The position numbers and the translations under genes are program-made. From assembly GCA_910578235.1 (NCBI GenBank), contig CAJTPP010000017.1, forward strand, positions 1 through 9,186: a DNA stretch of 9,186 nucleotides. The letters are read 5' to 3'. Source of the stretch: an uncultured Clostridia bacterium (GTDB taxonomy: Bacteria > Bacillota > Clostridia > UBA1381). The notes under the pieces were generated by a model that was given only the letters and a program-made list of their open reading frames with translations, was not told where the DNA came from and did no database searches. Below, in pieces: positions 7,021-9,186 of the stretch (its first letter is position 1; each line of letters starts with the position of its first letter).

Positions 7021-8139
7021 TCAAATCTTTGTACCCTTTGAAATTGCCAGAGGATAGCTTTCCTGACCTATAAGCTTTCTTCCTGTAGTTATATATACTT
7101 CCTTATCAAACACAACATGATTAAGCTGAACATTTTCCTCTATTATAGAGTCCTGCATAATAATCGAATTTTTTATCACAGCGCCTTTTTCCACGCGGAC
7201 ACCTCTCGACAATATGCAATTTTCAACTGTGCCCTCAATAGTGCATCCGTCTGAGATAAAGCTGTTCTTTACCGACGCTTCGGCTCCGTACTTTGTCGGA
7301 GACTGATCCTTTGTCTTTGTATAAATAGGATTTTTAGGATTAAATAACTCCTCTCTGATATCCTTATCAAGGAAATTCATATTATTTCTATAATATGATT
7401 TGAGTGAGTCAATCTTATCTGTATAGCCTGTATGCTCATATCCGTAAATACGAAGTCCCTGCATCTTCTTTACAAGAGCGTCTTTAACAAAATCCCTGTC
7501 GCCCCGCGCGCTGCATTCGTCAACAATACTTTCAAGCAGAGCCTTTTCCATAATGTACACATCCATACTCGCCGTGCTCGTCTTTGGATAATATGGCTGA
7601 ACCTCAATATCGGTCACTCTTTTTTCATCGTCAAGATCAAGCATTGTAAATCTCGAAAGCTCTCTTTCCTCAACGCCTCTCATGTTCTTATACAGTACCG
7701 TGACATCAGCCTGACTTTCAATATGCTGATCAAGCACCGCCTTAAAATCAATATTGTAAATACTGTTTCCAAGAGAAAGTATAACATATGTCTGAGGACT
7801 TCTATGAAGAAAATCACTAATTCCCGCAAGCATGTCAATGTTACCCTTTATCGTCCCCAGCGACATCTTTTCAAGACTTGGCGGGAGCACATTCAGTCCC
7901 CAATTCTTTCTGTCCAGATCCCACGGCTTACCGGATTTAATATGATCCATAAGCGATGAATAATTTGACTCTGTCGCGACGCCTATATTGGTTATTCCCG
8001 CGTTCGACATATTGGATAGAACAAAATCTATTATTCTGTATCTTCCCGCTATAGGGAGAGCGCTGTTTGCTCTTATATCTGTAATAGGAGGTATTCTGTC
8101 ATTATTAGTCAGAATAATACCCATAGTATCTCTTCTCAT
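7021..8139 (-). CDS. glgD: GlgD, non-catalytic paralogue/regulatory subunit of ADP-glucose pyrophosphorylase
   Basis: A 372-residue homologue of GlgC. In Firmicutes that carry both genes, GlgD is known to associate with GlgC and raise its activity. The start MRRDTMGIILTNNDR lacks the GGxGxRL nucleotide-binding loop. The catalytic aspartate of the GDHIY motif in GlgC is replaced by Asn (GNSIY, N125), the EEKP lysine by Gln (EVQP, Q181), and YWKDVGT by YTDKIDS. The fold is retained: the GRYRIIDFVLSN segment, PWDLDR (73-78), and a C-terminal left-handed beta-helix with hexapeptide repeats (about 290-350). The ATG at 8139 has AAAGGAG nine nt upstream. A longer reading from TTG at 8184 would overlap glgC and has no ribosome site. 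The gap to glgC is 17 nt, so the two are surely co-transcribed. Lack of activity is inferred from the substitutions. Confidence 0.95.
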   Translation of the reverse strand: MRRDTMGIILTNNDRIPPITDIRANSALPIAGRYRIIDFVLSNMSNAGITNIGVATESNYSSLMDHIKSGKPWDLDRKNWGLNVLPPSLEKMSLGTIKGNIDMLAGISDFLHRSPQTYVILSLGNSIYNIDFKAVLDQHIESQADVTVLYKNMRGVEERELSRFTMLDLDDEKRVTDIEVQPYYPKTSTASMDVYIMEKALLESIVDECSARGDRDFVKDALVKKMQGLRIYGYEHTGYTDKIDSLKSYYRNNMNFLDKDIREELFNPKNPIYTKTKDQSPTKYGAEASVKNSFISDGCTIEGTVENCILSRGVRVEKGAVIKNSIIMQDSIIEENVQLNHVVFDKEVYITTGRKLIGQESYPLAISKGTKI

Positions 8140-8148
8140 TGGCTCTGT

Positions 8149-8155
8149 CTCCTTT
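8149..8155 (-). promoter_or_regulatory. Ribosome binding site that sets the glgD start
   Basis: AAAGGAG on the minus strand lies in the short glgC-glgD gap, just after the glgC stop codon and nine nt before the ATG at 8139. It supports this start over the upstream TTG. Confidence 0.8.
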
Positions 8156-8156
8156 C

Positions 8157-9186
8157 TTACGCCTCTACCATACTGCCCCTGCAAATCTCTTCCATAGGCT
8201 CAACCTCTGCGCCGCCTTCAATAAGAACAAGACCGTTGGTACACAATTTTGATTTATATTTATTGTCATCCTTTTCAGTTACACCCACTTTTGCGCCGTC
8301 ACCTATAACGGCGTCCGTGCCGACAACCGAATTTTCTATCACGACATTTCTTCCTATTCTCGCTCCGGGCATAATTACCGAGTCCTTAACAACACTGCCC
8401 TCACCAAGCTCAACTCCGCCGAATACAACAGAATGTTCAATCTCACCGTCGATATGACAGCCTTCCGTAACAGTTGAGTTTGTGATTTTCGCATTATTAC
8501 CCACATAATGAGGAGCAAGCGCCATATTTCTTGAATATATACTCCAGCGCCTGTCATTAAGATCAAACTTAGGCGGCTCGTCTACAAGATCCATATTAGC
8601 TTCCCATAAGCTCTGAATTGTTCCGACATCTTTCCAGTAACCCTCAAACCTGAATGACATCATCTTTTCACCGTCCGCAAGCATCGACGGAATAATATTT
8701 TTACCAAAGTCATTTGAAGAATTCGGATCACGCTCATCATCCTCAAGATATTTTTTCAGAACATCATAGCTGAATATATAGATACCCATAGAGGCAAGAT
8801 TACTTTTCGGTTCAGCCGGTTTTTCCTCAAATTCCGTGATAACGCCCTCGTCATTTACATTCATAATTCCAAAACGGCTTGCTTCCTCCCATGGAACAGG
8901 CATTACCGCAATTGTCGCGGCCGCCCCCGACTCCTTATGCGCTTTAAGCATTTCACCGTAATGCATTTTATAAATATGATCACCTGAAAGAATAAGTACA
9001 TTATCAGGCCTGAAGCCCTCTAAAAAGCTAAGATTTTGATATATAGCATTCGCTGTGCCCTTATACCACTCGCCAGTCTGCGCGCTCTGATACGGCGGCA
9101 GCACATAGACTCCGCCATGACTTCTGTCAAGATCCCACGGATTACCGTTTCCTATATATCTGTTCAATTCAAGCGGCTGATATTGT
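8157..9186 (-). CDS. glgC: Glucose-1-phosphate adenylyltransferase, catalytic subunit; N-terminus outside window
   Basis: This gene makes ADP-glucose from glucose 1-phosphate and ATP, the committed step of bacterial glycogen synthesis. The fragment has 342 residues and begins QYQPLELNRYIG, which corresponds to roughly residue 50-55 of complete GlgC proteins, so the GGxGxRL loop lies beyond the right edge. The TTG at 9167 is internal, not a start. Visible functional residues in fragment numbering are WDLDR (17-21), the catalytic Asp in SGDHIY (D69), the glucose-1-phosphate lysine in EEKP (K122) and GYWKDVGT (182-189). The C-terminal quarter is a left-handed beta-helix with isoleucine/valine-led hexapeptides (VVFGGV, VIMPGA, VVGTDA), which in GlgC takes part in allosteric control and oligomerisation. 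It ends 17 nt before glgD. The promoter is outside the window. Confidence 0.96.
   Translation of the reverse strand, partial: QYQPLELNRYIGNGNPWDLDRSHGGVYVLPPYQSAQTGEWYKGTANAIYQNLSFLEGFRPDNVLILSGDHIYKMHYGEMLKAHKESGAAATIAVMPVPWEEASRFGIMNVNDEGVITEFEEKPAEPKSNLASMGIYIFSYDVLKKYLEDDERDPNSSNDFGKNIIPSMLADGEKMMSFRFEGYWKDVGTIQSLWEANMDLVDEPPKFDLNDRRWSIYSRNMALAPHYVGNNAKITNSTVTEGCHIDGEIEHSVVFGGVELGEGSVVKDSVIMPGARIGRNVVIENSVVGTDAVIGDGAKVGVTEKDDNKYKSKLCTNGLVLIEGGAEVEPMEEICRGSMVEA

Noticed and set aside
7432..7959. Plus-strand open frame of 175 residues opposite glgD
   Set aside because: It lies wholly antisense to a well-supported gene, and its product shows no recognisable domain.
8140..8184. N-terminal extension of GlgD from TTG at 8184
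   Set aside because: It would overlap glgC by 28 nt and has no ribosome site. The ATG at 8139 has a good one and fits family N-termini.
9165..9167. TTG at 9167 as the start of GlgC
   Set aside because: The frame continues upstream to the window edge with typical GlgC residues (QYQPLEL), so the codon is an internal leucine.
1..9186. CRISPR array, transposon, phage, tRNA or rRNA
   Set aside because: I found no spaced repeats, transposase or integrase motifs, or RNA gene signatures. The window is filled by six metabolic genes on one strand.

Overview
The window is a glycogen metabolism locus, and every gene in it lies on the minus strand. In the direction of transcription (right to left) the order is glgC (5' part cut off by the right edge), glgD, glgA, glgP, a cytoplasmic GH13 alpha-glucanase, and a Cof-type HAD phosphatase cut off by the left edge. 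A paired GlgC/GlgD, strong purine-rich Shine-Dalgarno sites, moderate-to-low GC and the protein sequences all suggest a member of the Clostridia (Firmicutes), perhaps a gut or rumen Lachnospiraceae or Oscillospiraceae relative. The species cannot be fixed from the sequence alone.

Right part (7021-9186): glgC and glgD are 17 nt apart. GlgC keeps the catalytic residues visible in the fragment. GlgD is a paralogue in which those positions are replaced, so it is probably a regulatory subunit of a mixed ADP-glucose pyrophosphorylase.

Middle (6895-7020): a 126-nt gap holds a GC-rich hairpin, a 21-bp AT-rich palindrome and a near-consensus sigma-A promoter with an extended -10. This gap probably divides the locus into a glgCD unit and a glgA-glgP-GH13-HAD unit.

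Centre and left (1-6894): glgA (glycogen synthase) carries an unusual C-terminal tail of about 107 residues that ends in a Lys/Thr/Ala-rich, histone-H1-like stretch. glgP (phosphorylase) follows after 36 nt. A perfect 12-bp hairpin with a C(UGCG)G tetraloop lies between glgP and the GH13 gene. The GH13 and HAD genes overlap by 11 nt.

Together the genes make ADP-glucose (GlgC/GlgD), polymerise it (GlgA) and break the polymer down by phosphorolysis (GlgP) and hydrolysis (GH13). No branching enzyme (glgB) is present here; it may lie outside the window.

I see no mobile element, CRISPR array, tRNA or rRNA. The pathway is well known. What stands out is the GlgA tail and the two intergenic regulatory modules. 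No gap between genes is longer than 126 nt. Translation starts were chosen from Shine-Dalgarno position and family N-termini, so several proteins are shorter than their longest open frame.
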